Positions 30,183 through 40,303 of a stretch of 64,000 bases of DNA are shown piece by piece. Numbering within the stretch: position 1 is the first letter of the stretch; each line of letters begins with the position of its first letter. Origin of the DNA: Klebsiella pneumoniae (GTDB taxonomy: Bacteria; Myxococcota_A; UBA9042); NCBI GenBank assembly GCA_945889325.1, contig CAMDBH010000010.1, positions 1-64,000 of the forward strand, read 5' to 3'. The position numbers were made by a program, and so were the translations under genes. Below the pieces are notes generated by a model, which ran no database searches, was not told the origin of the DNA, and saw only the letters and a list, made by a program, of their open reading frames with translations.

Positions 30183-30375
30183 CTGTGAAATATCCATTTC
30201 ACAGCTGCTGAGCAGGGGTCAGGTGTTAGCAGTTTCTGCGTGATTGTTCCGGAAGTTATTGATATTATTGAGTCTAAGGAATTGAATGCGAGCCGGCGTC
30301 TGGTCGATCGGCAGAAATTGCTAACACCAGACCCCATTTGAGAGCGGTGAAAAGGTTTTTTCACACGCTCTCAGG
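30183..30375. repeat. structured palindromic element between hscB and hscA (24-nt inverted repeats plus flanking hairpins), REP/MITE-like
   Basis: Arms 30215-30238 ggggtcaggtgttagcagtttctg and 30312-30335 cagaaattgctaacaccagacccc pair at 22/24; hairpins ctgtgaaat-atcc-atttcacag (30183-30204) and tgagagcggtgaaaa-ggtt-ttttcacacgctctca (about 30338-30373). Confidence 0.8.
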
Positions 30376-31096
30376 TCGCGGTCGCGGCCCGCGTCGTCTG
30401 CACGCGTTGAATGAGATTGTCCAAATAGTTCATATGCCCCAGCGCCGCCCGCAGCAGCGATCTAGCCACAGATTCGTGCTGTTCGGCGGTCGTTTCGCCG
30501 TGCTCGCTTTCAGCTTGGGCCACATCCCATTGCTCCGCCGCATGCACAAGCTGCGCCTGAACGTGTGCCCGTTCGACGTGACATTGAGCAGCAATTGACG
30601 CCAGTTGTAACCTTTGTTCGCTTCGGTCGCCGGCGCCATCCTGCGCCAAAATCGCAGCCAGTTCATCGATCTGCTCATTTATTTCAAAGACTTCTGCTAG
30701 CAAAGCTGGCGTTGGTCTGTAGCGTTCCGCAGTCGCACTGGCTGCGCCAAGTTCTACCACATACGTCGCCCGCCGCTCAAAATCGCGCAAGGTGCGGTAC
30801 GCGTCGTTCACGAGTGCGGTGTGTCGCTGCGCAAGTGCCACAGCATCGTCGCCGTTGACGTGAAAACGGTCGGGATGCAATGCTCGGATAAGACTGCGAA
30901 AGGTTAGGTCCAGGTGATCCGGCGCCAGCAGGAGTCGTTGCGGTAGCCCCAGAATCGCAAAAAAATTGGGCGGTGATTCGAGCGCCTTTTTTAGGTGGAT
31001 CTGGCCATCGTCGCCCAAGACCCAAGGCCGCACCGTAGGCCCGCGATCTGACAACGGATTCGCCAATGGCGTGTCGGGGACTTCAGCCATGGGCAA
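30371..31096 (-). CDS. hscB: Fe-S protein assembly co-chaperone HscB (J-domain)
   Basis: NFFAILGLPQRLLLAPDHLDLTFRSLIRALHPDRFH...LAQRHTALVNDAYRTLRDFERRATYVVEL; HPD motif. Confidence 0.88.
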   Translation of the reverse strand: MPMAEVPDTPLANPLSDRGPTVRPWVLGDDGQIHLKKALESPPNFFAILGLPQRLLLAPDHLDLTFRSLIRALHPDRFHVNGDDAVALAQRHTALVNDAYRTLRDFERRATYVVELGAASATAERYRPTPALLAEVFEINEQIDELAAILAQDGAGDRSEQRLQLASIAAQCHVERAHVQAQLVHAAEQWDVAQAESEHGETTAEQHESVARSLLRAALGHMNYLDNLIQRVQTTRAATAT

Positions 31097-31146
31097 ATCG
31101 TCGCGAATCGATGGGGTAGGGGAGTTGCGCTGCTAAACCATTCAAA

Positions 31147-31557
31147 TTAAGCAGAAAAAGATGATCCGCAGCCGCAACTCGATTTGGCGTTCGGGTTGAC
31201 AAAGACAAAGCCCTTGCCATTGAGGCCGCCTTCAAAATCGAGGGTTGTGCCGCGCAAGAACACGAAACTTTTGCGATCGACAAAGATTTTTGGCGACTCA
31301 CCGTAGATTTGATCACCTAGTCGCGGTGCTTTTTCGAAATCGAGCACGTACGATAACCCCGAGCACCCACCCCCGGTTACGCCGACGCGGACGCCCACGA
31401 GTTCAACGCCTTGTTCGGACGCGACTTCGGTCAAACGCCGCACCGCATTGTCGGAAATCATCACGACATTGTGCACGGTTGGCACAAATGGCGCAGTGGC
31501 CGCCGCAGCGACGACGGACGGTTTGGATTCTGTGGGTGTTACGCGAACGGTTTCCAT
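31147..31557 (-). CDS. iscA: iron-sulfur cluster assembly protein IscA/ErpA family
   Basis: VMISDNAVRRLTEVASEQGVELVGVRVGVTGGGCSGLSYVLDFE...NPNAKSSCGCGSSFSA. Confidence 0.93.
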   Translation of the reverse strand: METVRVTPTESKPSVVAAAATAPFVPTVHNVVMISDNAVRRLTEVASEQGVELVGVRVGVTGGGCSGLSYVLDFEKAPRLGDQIYGESPKIFVDRKSFVFLRGTTLDFEGGLNGKGFVFVNPNAKSSCGCGSSFSA

Positions 31558-31589
31558 CGCAAATTCCTTGAGGCCAGACGTGTTAAGAT

Positions 31590-31973
31590 TTAAGCGTTTT
31601 GCTTGGATTTGTAGTCGGCAAGCGCGGCGCGAATCGCGTCCTCCGCCAACACAGAACAATGAATCTTGATCGGCGGCAGGTTCAGTTCCTGAACAATGTC
31701 CGTATTGCGAATATTTTCAGCTTCTTGCACAGTCTTTCCCTTGACCCATTCGGTCGCGAGAGACGATGACGCGATCGCTGAACCGCAACCAAAAGTCTTA
31801 AACCGCGCGTCTTCAATGACACCTTCGGCGTTGACGCGAATTTGCAACTTCATAACGTCGCCGCATTCGGGCGCGCCGACAACGCCGGTGCCGACATTGC
31901 TGTCGCCTTTGGGCAACGATCCCACATTGCGCGGGTTGTTATAGTGATCTAAGACTTTTTCGCTGTACGCCAT
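31590..31973 (-). CDS. iscU: Fe-S cluster assembly scaffold IscU
   Basis: MAYSEKVLDHYNNPRNVGSLPKGDSNVGTGVVGAPECGDVMKLQIRV...FKTFGCGSAIASSSLATEWVKGK. Confidence 0.97.
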   Translation of the reverse strand: MAYSEKVLDHYNNPRNVGSLPKGDSNVGTGVVGAPECGDVMKLQIRVNAEGVIEDARFKTFGCGSAIASSSLATEWVKGKTVQEAENIRNTDIVQELNLPPIKIHCSVLAEDAIRAALADYKSKQNA

Positions 31974-32083
31974 TTGCTTGCTCCGTTCCGTCCGTGCTGT
32001 TTCAGCCGTTGCAGTGCTGCCGTGTTTCTAGCTATTGTGCCGCATTTTTGTCGACCGCGTCACCTTTTCTTGTCTGGATGATA

Positions 32084-33307
32084 TCAATGACCTGTCCACT
32101 GAACCGTCGATAAATCAATGCCTTCTTGAACCATTTCCCACAAGGGCGACATTTCACGCAGCCGATTGACCACTTCAACAACACGCGCAATGGTGTAATC
32201 GATTTCTTCCTCGGTGTTAAAACGGCCGATGCCAAAACGAATCGAAGTGTGCGCCAATTCCTCATGCACACCAAGGGCTTTGAGCACGTAACTTGGCTCT
32301 AACGAGGCGGACGTGCAAGCGGAGCCTGACGACACCGCGATGTCAGAAATGCCCATGAGCAACGATTCGCCCTCGACGTAGGCAAAGGATAAGTTCAAAT
32401 TGCCCGGGGTGCGCAACGTCTCATGGCCATTTAGATAAATGTGGTCGAGTTGCTTGGCCAGTCCCTGATGCAGGCGCTGGCGCAGCGCCAAAATCCGCGC
32501 AGATTCTTCGGCAAATTCAACACGGGCCAATTCGCAAGCTTGGCCCAATGCCACGATCAGCGGCACAGCGAGCGTGCCCGATCGCAAGCCGCGCTCGTGA
32601 CCGCCACCGTGCATCATCGGTTCCAAGCGCACGCGCGGGGCTTTGCGCCGCACGTACAGGGCGCCCACGCCCTTGGGTCCGTAAATCTTGTGGGCGGTCA
32701 GCGCCAGAATGTCGATGTTCATCGCCTCAACATCTAACGGAATTTTGCCAACGCCTTGGGCCGCATCGCAGAAAAAATAGGCACCGCTTTGGTGGCACAG
32801 CGCGCCGATCTCCGCCAGTGGCTGAACGACACCGATTTCATTGTTAACCGCCATGATCGAAACCAGAATCGTTTGCTCGGTAAACGCCGCGCGCAATTCG
32901 TCCATGTCGACCAAGCCATCCTTACCGACGCCAAGGTAAGTAACCCGAAACCCTTCGCGTTCCAAGGCCATGTGCGAATCGAGCACCGCCTTGTGTTCGG
33001 TCGTCAGCGTGATCAGGTGATCGCCTTTCTCGCGCAGCATGTGCGCGGCACCTTTGACCGCCAAATTGTCGCTTTCGGTCGCGCCCGAGGTAAACACGAT
33101 TTCTTTCGCGGTACTCGCGCCAATCGCCTGGGCGATCTGGGCGCGGGCAATCTCCACTGCGTCCTCAGCCGCACGGCCAAACGAATGAGTTTTTGAAGCC
33201 GCGTTGCCGTACAGCTCGGTAAAATAGGGCAGCATCGCGTCAACGACCCGGGGATCGACGCGCGTCGTTGCGTGATTGTCTAAATAGATCGGTAGTTTAA
33301 CTGACAT
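32084..33307 (-). CDS. iscS: cysteine desulfurase IscS
   Basis: [44 protein letters not shown]...[22 protein letters not shown]...[21 protein letters not shown]. Confidence 0.97.
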   Translation of the reverse strand: MSVKLPIYLDNHATTRVDPRVVDAMLPYFTELYGNAASKTHSFGRAAEDAVEIARAQIAQAIGASTAKEIVFTSGATESDNLAVKGAAHMLREKGDHLITLTTEHKAVLDSHMALEREGFRVTYLGVGKDGLVDMDELRAAFTEQTILVSIMAVNNEIGVVQPLAEIGALCHQSGAYFFCDAAQGVGKIPLDVEAMNIDILALTAHKIYGPKGVGALYVRRKAPRVRLEPMMHGGGHERGLRSGTLAVPLIVALGQACELARVEFAEESARILALRQRLHQGLAKQLDHIYLNGHETLRTPGNLNLSFAYVEGESLLMGISDIAVSSGSACTSASLEPSYVLKALGVHEELAHTSIRFGIGRFNTEEEIDYTIARVVEVVNRLREMSPLWEMVQEGIDLSTVQWTGH

Positions 33308-33605
33308 TTCTTTTCCCGTGCCAAAAACTCGAATTGGCCGTGTGGCCCTGCCAGCCAAGTTTGCGCCACAAATTTGGGCGATCCTGATTCTGCGCGCCCG
33401 TTTACCACCGAATGCCGCAACTTCTCAAGCCAGGCGGGGGATTCTACCATCGATTGGCCGTTCAAATGCGACCAATCTGGTCCCAGTTTAGGTGGCGCAC
33501 GTGCTCCAGTCAATGCAAATCGCCCCTCCGTTGTCGTTGACAGCACAGCCAACCGCCTGTACATCGGCGGCGCGCGCGACGAGATGGCCGCGCAAAAGGC
33601 CGATC

Positions 33606-34700
33606 ATGCCCACCCTAACGCCCGATGATGTACTGCAAGCACTAGCAGCTGTTGCAGATCCTGATCTGGGCAAAGATCTCGTGTCCCTCAACTTTGTGCG
33701 TGACATCGCTGTGACCGCTGACAACATCGTGTCGTTGCGCGTCACGCTGACCTCGCCGGCCTCACCACACAAAATCGCGTTATCGCAGGCGGTAAACGAT
33801 GCCTTGTTGGCGCTCGGTGCAAAACGCATCGACCTGACACTGGCGGCCGACCCGCCGCAGCGAACCGGCAAATTGCCCAGCGTGCGGCATATTGTCGGCG
33901 TAGGCGCAGGCAAAGGCGGCGTGGGCAAGTCAACCGTCGCGGTCAATCTTGCGGTTTCATTATTCAAGGCTGGTGCCAAGGTTGGGCTGCTCGACGCAGA
34001 TATCTACGGCCCAAGCGTGCCGATCATGCTGGGCCTGCGCGGTCGCAAGCCGTCAGTGAATGCCGCGCGCAAGATTATCCCCGCTGAAGCCCATGGAATT
34101 AAATGTATTTCGATGGGGTTTATGGTGCAGGACGATATGGCCGTGGCCTGGCGCGGGCCGATGGTCGGGCGGGCCGTGACCCAATTCATCGACGATGTCG
34201 ATTGGGGTGAGTTGGACTTCCTCATCGTCGATCTGCCTCCGGGAACGGGCGACATTATCCTGAGTCTTTGCCAAGCGATTCCGCTGTCGGGCGCGATCGT
34301 CGTGTCGACGCCGCAAGATGTCGCTTTTGCGGACGTGTTGCGGGCCGTGCGCATGTTTTCGATGCTCAAGGTCGAGGTGATGGGGCTTGTTGAAAACATG
34401 AGCTATTTTCACTGTCCGGACAACGGCAAGAATTACCAGATTTTCGGGCCGAGCAACTCGCCCAACAATTGCGCAGCACACGATCTGACATTGCTCGGAC
34501 AACTGCCGTTGGATATGTTGGTTTCGCCAAATGCGGATGCGGGAATGCCGATCGTGGTGGCCGAACCCCTGTCGCTGCAAACCGAGATCTACAACGGCAT
34601 CGCTGCCAAGATCGTGTCCAAGTTGGCGATTCTGGGCCACAAGGATGACGAACGCGCCCAAGTCGGCAAGGGCTTTTTCACCACCCGTCCGCCCGCCTAA
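33606..34700 (+). CDS. mrp: Mrp/NBP35 family Fe-S carrier ATPase
   Basis: MPTLTPDDVLQALAAVADPDLGKDLVSLNFVRDIAV; GVGAGKGGVGKSTVAVNLAVSLFKAGAKVGLLDADIYGPSVPIMLGL. Confidence 0.95.
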   Translation: MPTLTPDDVLQALAAVADPDLGKDLVSLNFVRDIAVTADNIVSLRVTLTSPASPHKIALSQAVNDALLALGAKRIDLTLAADPPQRTGKLPSVRHIVGVGAGKGGVGKSTVAVNLAVSLFKAGAKVGLLDADIYGPSVPIMLGLRGRKPSVNAARKIIPAEAHGIKCISMGFMVQDDMAVAWRGPMVGRAVTQFIDDVDWGELDFLIVDLPPGTGDIILSLCQAIPLSGAIVVSTPQDVAFADVLRAVRMFSMLKVEVMGLVENMSYFHCPDNGKNYQIFGPSNSPNNCAAHDLTLLGQLPLDMLVSPNADAGMPIVVAEPLSLQTEIYNGIAAKIVSKLAILGHKDDERAQVGKGFFTTRPPA

Positions 34701-34703
34701 TTG

Positions 34704-37127
34704 TTACTCGATCGCGTCTTCGTCGATTTTTTGCTTTTTCAGCGGCGGCAGCGCTTTGGGTTCGTCAGCTGGCGCCATCGCGCCCTGCAGCACGTCATCT
34801 TCGATATCGTTGCCATTTTCAGGGTTTAGCGCCGGCGGCGGCAAGTTCGCCACCGGTCCTGCCAAAACATGCGGCAAACGTGGCAACGGCTGTGCTGGCA
34901 TCCGATCGAGGGCTTTTTGCATAAATAAAGCCCACAACGGCACGGCCAGTGCGCCGCCAGACGCCTTGGCCATCGGTTTTCGATCGTCGTAGCCGATCCA
35001 GACACCGGTGCACAGGTCGGCCGAAAAGCCGACAAACCACAGGTCGCGTCCGCCGTTGCTGGTGCCGGTTTTACCTGCAACTGGGCGTCCTACCTTGGCT
35101 TCTTTGCCGCTGCCCTTGCGCGTGACCTCACCCAACATGTCGGTGAGCGCGCGGACCAGTGGTTCGGCAAAAACGAGGGTGGCGTCGCCCCTTGGCGCCA
35201 GATACACATCTTTGCCGTCGCGACCGACAATTCGGGTGACAAGGATTGGCTCGGCAAATTTGCCGCCCGCGGCAAGGGTCGTGAAAGCGTTGGTCAATTC
35301 GAAAGGCGAAACGCTGCTGGCGCCCAAGGCCAAGGGCAAGTCGGCCTTAAGTTCGCTACGCACACCAGCGCGGTGCGCAAATTCAGCAATTTTTTCTGGA
35401 CCGACCTGCGCGGCGACCGCGACGGCGATCGAGTTCACAGAGTAAGCCAAGGCGTCGCGCATACTGTAGGCGCGTCCGTCGTATTTTCCTGAAAAATTTC
35501 GCGGTGTCCATTTGCGGCCGCCGACGACAAAACTGCGTTCTTCGTCGTTCATTTCGCTGTCCGGCGTGAGCCCGGCACTTTCAAGCGCCGCGCCGTAAGT
35601 AAATGTCTTAAAGGTCGATCCTGCTTGGCGTTTTGCTTCGGTGGCGCGGTTAAAAGGATGGGTGGAGAAATCGTCACCGCCGACGAGCGCCCGCACCAGC
35701 CGAGAGGAGGGTTCAATGGCCACCAGAGCGGCTTGAGGGCCAAATTCTGCTGACAGAATAACGCCTTCACTATTTTGCTCGCGCACTGAAACGCGAAGGA
35801 GATCGCCGGCGCTAAAACGCACAGGCGCAGGCGGCAGGTTGTCGCTATTTTGCAGCGCCGCGTCGGGCATTTTCTGGTAGCGCTGCACCGCCGCAAACGG
35901 CAGAACACCTGTGATACCACCGAGGTCAAGCAACCAGCCCTGTTTTTTTTCGTCCACGCTGCGCACCACGCCGAGCAACGTGCGACCTGACCGCAATTTG
36001 CCATCTGTGACTTGCGCCGCCAGCTTTTGCAGCCCCTGCTGCACGGCCGCTTCGTCGTCGTAGTGTTTCACTGGAAGCGATGATTTAAACTGACGATCTA
36101 GCTTATTCAGCGACTTTTCGACCGCCTCTTCCGCCGCCTGCTGCATGGCCACATCGAGCGAAACCTCAATGCGCAGCCCGCCGTACAGCAGCGCTTCCCG
36201 ATCGACCTTGTTCAGAACGAGTTTGCGCACGTCTTCAACAAAGTATTCACCGATATTGCTAGTTTTGTCATGGCCTTGGGTCGGCAGAGGTGCCTTGTCG
36301 GCGCGCTCGAAATCCGCCTCGTTGATGTAGCCGTGCTTTCTCATTTGTTCGAGCACGTATCGGCGGCGAATCAACGCACTTTCTGGGTGGCGCAATGGCG
36401 AAAACTTAGCGGGACTATTAACAATTCCAGCCAGCATCGCCGCTTGGGCGACGTCGATTTCACTCACCGATTTGTCAAAGAAAAACCGCGCCGCTTCCTC
36501 GACGCCATAGCGCCCATGGCCGAAATAGACTTCATTGGCGTACAGCGCCAAAATTTCATCTTTGCTAAGGCGTTTCTCCAGCTTGCGCGCCAACACAAGT
36601 TCTTTCAACTTGCGTGTCACGGTTTTTTCACGGCCCAAAAACCTCGTCTTGGCAAACTGTTGGGTGATTGTTGAAGCCCCTTGCGCATAACGCCCGCGCG
36701 TCAGATCGGTGTAGATAGCACGGCCGATGCCGACAAAATCGAGGCCGGCATGGGAATAAAACGCGGAATCCTCTGCACAAACAATGGCATATAGAACGCT
36801 TTGCGGAATTCGCTCATGCGGCACGACGGTGCGAATTTCATCGCCGAACTGAGCGACGACTTCGCCGCCCGCCGCATAAACTCTTGAAGATTCGCGGGCA
36901 ATCTGGCGGTAGGCCTCAAACGAAAAGACGTCGGGCAGCGTTGCATCCAGCCAGGCGAAACCGAGGGCAAATACGCCAAGACCCAGACCCATCGTGAGCA
37001 GCAAAGCCGCGAGCAGACGCGCGATACACCCCGATTTTTTCTGCTGTTTTGGGGCTTTTTCTGCAGGAACGCGCTCGTTCTTTGGCGTGTTTTTCGGCTT
37101 TGGCGCGGGCGGATCGGTACGGCTCAT
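34704..37127 (-). CDS. penicillin-binding protein 1A (transglycosylase/transpeptidase)
   Basis: AIVCAEDSAFYSHAGLDFVGIGRAIYTDLTRGRYAQGASTITQQFAKTRFL; RQAGSTFKTFTYGAALE; VAGKTGTSNGGRDLWFVGFSADLCTGVWIGYDD. Confidence 0.95.
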   Translation of the reverse strand: MSRTDPPAPKPKNTPKNERVPAEKAPKQQKKSGCIARLLAALLLTMGLGLGVFALGFAWLDATLPDVFSFEAYRQIARESSRVYAAGGEVVAQFGDEIRTVVPHERIPQSVLYAIVCAEDSAFYSHAGLDFVGIGRAIYTDLTRGRYAQGASTITQQFAKTRFLGREKTVTRKLKELVLARKLEKRLSKDEILALYANEVYFGHGRYGVEEAARFFFDKSVSEIDVAQAAMLAGIVNSPAKFSPLRHPESALIRRRYVLEQMRKHGYINEADFERADKAPLPTQGHDKTSNIGEYFVEDVRKLVLNKVDREALLYGGLRIEVSLDVAMQQAAEEAVEKSLNKLDRQFKSSLPVKHYDDEAAVQQGLQKLAAQVTDGKLRSGRTLLGVVRSVDEKKQGWLLDLGGITGVLPFAAVQRYQKMPDAALQNSDNLPPAPVRFSAGDLLRVSVREQNSEGVILSAEFGPQAALVAIEPSSRLVRALVGGDDFSTHPFNRATEAKRQAGSTFKTFTYGAALESAGLTPDSEMNDEERSFVVGGRKWTPRNFSGKYDGRAYSMRDALAYSVNSIAVAVAAQVGPEKIAEFAHRAGVRSELKADLPLALGASSVSPFELTNAFTTLAAGGKFAEPILVTRIVGRDGKDVYLAPRGDATLVFAEPLVRALTDMLGEVTRKGSGKEAKVGRPVAGKTGTSNGGRDLWFVGFSADLCTGVWIGYDDRKPMAKASGGALAVPLWALFMQKALDRMPAQPLPRLPHVLAGPVANLPPPALNPENGNDIEDDVLQGAMAPADEPKALPPLKKQKIDEDAIE

Positions 37128-37289
37128 CGGCTCATTGTAGCGCAGCGCTCAGATCGCGCGAATCGCGGGCTACGTAATCGGCGGTTGCTCTCGGCGGTTG
37201 CACACACGCGCTAGCCGTGAAAACATGCGCGTCGCGTAGGTGCGCGCTCGCTCGCGCTTGCGATGGCATGAACGCTTGTTTGGGGTGAA

Positions 37290-38147
37290 ATGTCGCAGAT
37301 TAGCTGTGGATCCTGTGGTGCGGTTTGGCCGGCAAATTACCAATTTTGCGGCCGCTGCGGTCATTTTATGCAAGGCGCGGCGCCAACCGCAGCGCCGCCG
37401 GTCGGCGTTGTCGCGCCGCCACCGTCACCGCCACCGCGCGGACCTGCCCCCGTGATCACCGGCTTGCAGTCGCCGGTGCCGCCTCAGGTTTCTGCCCATG
37501 TTCGTCTCGTGGTGCTGCGCGGATCGGTCGCCGAAGGCGCGTCCTACGACGTGCCGCAGGGCGTCACCAGCATTGGGCGCGCGGGCGACCTTGCGTTTCC
37601 CGCCGATAACCTGCTGGCACCTAAGCATATTCTGCTGCGCCGCGCCGGTGCACAAGTCGATTTGATCGAAGTGAGCGGCCCAGGCGGCTGCTTTCGCCGC
37701 AGCCGCGAAACCACCGCAATTGCATCGGGTGACGTTGTTTTTGCTGGCGAACAGTATCTGCTGGTGCGCAACGGCGACGATGTGCCGTTTGAAGCGCCGA
37801 TCGGCCCCGATTTGCCGCCGGAGACCTTTGGCACCCCCTTGCCATCGCCCAAGCTGCACGTGACGCAATTGCTCGCGGCGGGGACGCCTGGGCGCGTGGT
37901 GTCCACCGATCGCGACGTGATCACCGTCGGTCGCGAGGGTTGCGATCTCTCGTTCCCGCAGGACCGTTTCATGAGCGGTCGTCACCTGCGCATTGAAGTG
38001 ACCGCAACCGGAGGCCTTCAGATCGTCGATTCGGGCAGTCTCAACGGCACCTTTGTGCGCGCGGTGAAATTGCCACAGCGTTTGCAAAAGGCCGACGAAC
38101 TACTGGTCGGCGCGATGCTATTTCGCTTGGATATCAAGACTGAATAG
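37290..38147 (+). CDS. zinc-ribbon protein with two FHA domains (first degenerate)
   Basis: CGSCGAVWPANYQFCGRCGHFM; second FHA VITVGREGCDLSFPQDRFMSGRHLRIEV...IVDSGSLNGTFVRAVKL canonical; first lacks the full GR/S/H/N set. Confidence 0.8.
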   Translation: MSQISCGSCGAVWPANYQFCGRCGHFMQGAAPTAAPPVGVVAPPPSPPPRGPAPVITGLQSPVPPQVSAHVRLVVLRGSVAEGASYDVPQGVTSIGRAGDLAFPADNLLAPKHILLRRAGAQVDLIEVSGPGGCFRRSRETTAIASGDVVFAGEQYLLVRNGDDVPFEAPIGPDLPPETFGTPLPSPKLHVTQLLAAGTPGRVVSTDRDVITVGREGCDLSFPQDRFMSGRHLRIEVTATGGLQIVDSGSLNGTFVRAVKLPQRLQKADELLVGAMLFRLDIKTE

Positions 38148-38149
38148 CA

Positions 38150-38179
38150 GCCAGCGGTTCACAAATGCCAACCGCTGGC
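38150..38179. terminator. bidirectional stem-loop between convergent genes
   Basis: Perfect 10-bp stem gccagcggtt-cacaaatgcc-aaccgctggc. Confidence 0.7.
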
Positions 38180-38204
38180 CCTGCTCCGTAACACCGTGAA
38201 TTGA

Positions 38205-39824
38205 CTATTTCTTTGGCGCTGCTGCCTTGGCTTTGTCGGCTGCCACTTTGTCGGCGGCGCGGGCTTCCGCCCAAGGACCCAAGGTTTTCACCGAGCGATC
38301 AAAGCTGAACCCAGCAAACGCCTTGCGGGCCTTGGCCGCCGCCGGATCGATTTTGCCTTCGGCAGCCAACTTGTCTACACCCATGGCGTATTCCACGACG
38401 TCGGCACCGCAGCGCGCCAAGTCGTAGACGGTGACGCCGCCAGTCATTTCGGCCGGAACGACCATGGCATCCACCGACAGCGTCAGCTTGGGATCGCTGA
38501 CATCGGGCTTGGGATTGGCCGGATTGGCCTTGTCGATCAGCTTATTGCCGTTGATCGGATCCTTTTTGTCTACGGTCTTGAGCGTGGCAAGCGCCGCTGC
38601 ATCACCCAAAGCGACCAAGCAGCGCACCGCCACAATACGCTCGAAAACACGCTGGCTTTTGAGCGAAGTCTCCAAAAGCGGCCGCACCTTGTCGCCACCC
38701 AATGGCTTGACCTTGTCCGTGCAGTAGTCAGTGATCTGTTTTTTCACGTCATTTTGGGCAAATTCGCCTTTGCCGTAGTTTTCATCGTTGGGCAATTTGG
38801 TCAGCACCTCGCGCACGCCGTCGATACCCATGGCCGTGGTTATCACGTCGGCAGCCCACCAGCGATCGTCTGCGTTAGCGGTCACCAGAAGCGCGTCGAA
38901 TGTGGGCTTCAATTTCTCCCAACCAGCCTTAATTTTCGCCTGATTGTCCGCCTTTTCACTCCACAAAATCGCCGCCATGACGGCCTGGCTGGCCGCGGCC
39001 TTGTCGTCCTGATGCGGCGGGCGACCGTCGGGGCGGTTTTGGCTAAGACGCTGATAAAGTTCAATAAAATAACCAAAGCCCTCGGCACAGTCGGCCTTTT
39101 GAATCGCCGCCAGATCGCCTTCACCGACCTTGACGTTTTTCAACTTGTGATAGCGGCGCAAGCCGTTGATTAACGCCTGCTTGGACGCCACCGACGTCGA
39201 CGCTTGCAACATCTGCATCACGCTTTCGCGCGCCAAACCTTTGCTAAGCATCAATTCCGCACCGTACGCGCCATCGTCGCCCAGCAGCTGAATTTCCTGT
39301 GGCGACATCCGTGTTTCCAACTTGTCCTTGATGCGCTGCGTCGAATCTTCAGGTGTCAGATCGGCAAACGCCCATTTGGCCAAACCCTTGCGAATGGCGG
39401 CCTTTTTATCGTCCGGCAGACCGCTATCGCCGATCATGTCGAACAAAACTTGCTTGGCGTGGGCCTGCTTGGTGGCGTTGCCCTCCGTTTCCAACATTTT
39501 TTGCAGCCAAGGCTGCAGTGCAATAAGCAATTCCTTCTTGTCGGCTGCCTTGCCCGCCACGCGCAGCGCTTGCGAAGGTTGGCCGCCCTCGTCGATCAGC
39601 ACTTCAAGCGCACGCAAGCGCAACTTCATCTCATTGTTGGAGTCCGCGACGTAGTTGGCCATTTCGGTCCATCCGGCCTCATTGTTGCTCCAGAGGCGAA
39701 AATTCTCCTCCGGGTCGCCCTTGCCGCAGCCTAAAAGGGAAGTCGCGCTCAGCACGGTGGCGATGGCCGCCGCGGCCAAGCTGCGACGAGCGAGCAAAAC
39801 GTTGAGATAATTGGACATTGACAT
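38205..39824 (-). CDS. lipoprotein, predicted all-helical (HEAT-like) architecture
   Basis: MSMSNYLNVLLARRSLAAAAIATVLSATSLLGCGKGDPEENF; helix-rich repeats. Confidence 0.6.
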   Translation of the reverse strand: MSMSNYLNVLLARRSLAAAAIATVLSATSLLGCGKGDPEENFRLWSNNEAGWTEMANYVADSNNEMKLRLRALEVLIDEGGQPSQALRVAGKAADKKELLIALQPWLQKMLETEGNATKQAHAKQVLFDMIGDSGLPDDKKAAIRKGLAKWAFADLTPEDSTQRIKDKLETRMSPQEIQLLGDDGAYGAELMLSKGLARESVMQMLQASTSVASKQALINGLRRYHKLKNVKVGEGDLAAIQKADCAEGFGYFIELYQRLSQNRPDGRPPHQDDKAAASQAVMAAILWSEKADNQAKIKAGWEKLKPTFDALLVTANADDRWWAADVITTAMGIDGVREVLTKLPNDENYGKGEFAQNDVKKQITDYCTDKVKPLGGDKVRPLLETSLKSQRVFERIVAVRCLVALGDAAALATLKTVDKKDPINGNKLIDKANPANPKPDVSDPKLTLSVDAMVVPAEMTGGVTVYDLARCGADVVEYAMGVDKLAAEGKIDPAAAKARKAFAGFSFDRSVKTLGPWAEARAADKVAADKAKAAAPKK

Positions 39825-39937
39825 TCCTCCGCTTGCGGTTTCTTGCGCCGGTCGGCGTCGCAACGGTCAGGCCCAGTTGCGCTCGATCTGCGGCAAATGA
39901 TAATACGGATCGGGCGGCAGGTAAACCGGAGCGAATC

Positions 39938-40297
39938 ATGGCAGCACCTTCAACTAGAGCGCCGATCAATTCTGAACGTGCGGCGGCCCATTTGGCGCAA
40001 CTCGATGCGCAATTGGACCATATGCGCCGAAAATTCAACATGTATTTCAATGGTGTGGACCGCACGCCGCCGCTCATTGAGTATGAGAATTTGAAGCGCG
40101 CGTTTCGCGAACTGCAGGGCATGCAATTCAACAGTGGACAATCGCGCTTCAAGGCGCAAAACTTGGTGGCTCGCTGGCAGTTGCAGCGTTCGCTTTGGGA
40201 GCGCGATTTGGCGCGCAAAGAAGAGGGCTCACTGCGGCCGATGTCGCATACGCCCTTGATCGGTCGCAAAGAAACGGACGCGATCGACGACGGCTAA
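39938..40297 (+). CDS. hypothetical protein (119 aa, helical)
   Basis: MAAPSTRAPINSERAAAHLAQLDAQLDHMRRKFNMYFNGVDRTPPLIEYENLKRAFRELQ...; divergent from the upstream lipoprotein. Confidence 0.55.
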   Translation: MAAPSTRAPINSERAAAHLAQLDAQLDHMRRKFNMYFNGVDRTPPLIEYENLKRAFRELQGMQFNSGQSRFKAQNLVARWQLQRSLWERDLARKEEGSLRPMSHTPLIGRKETDAIDDG

Positions 40298-40303
40298 CTT
40301 CAA

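Noticed and set aside
30176-30364. 62-aa minus-strand ORF
   Set aside because: Lies inside the palindromic element; its sequence is explained by the inverted repeats.
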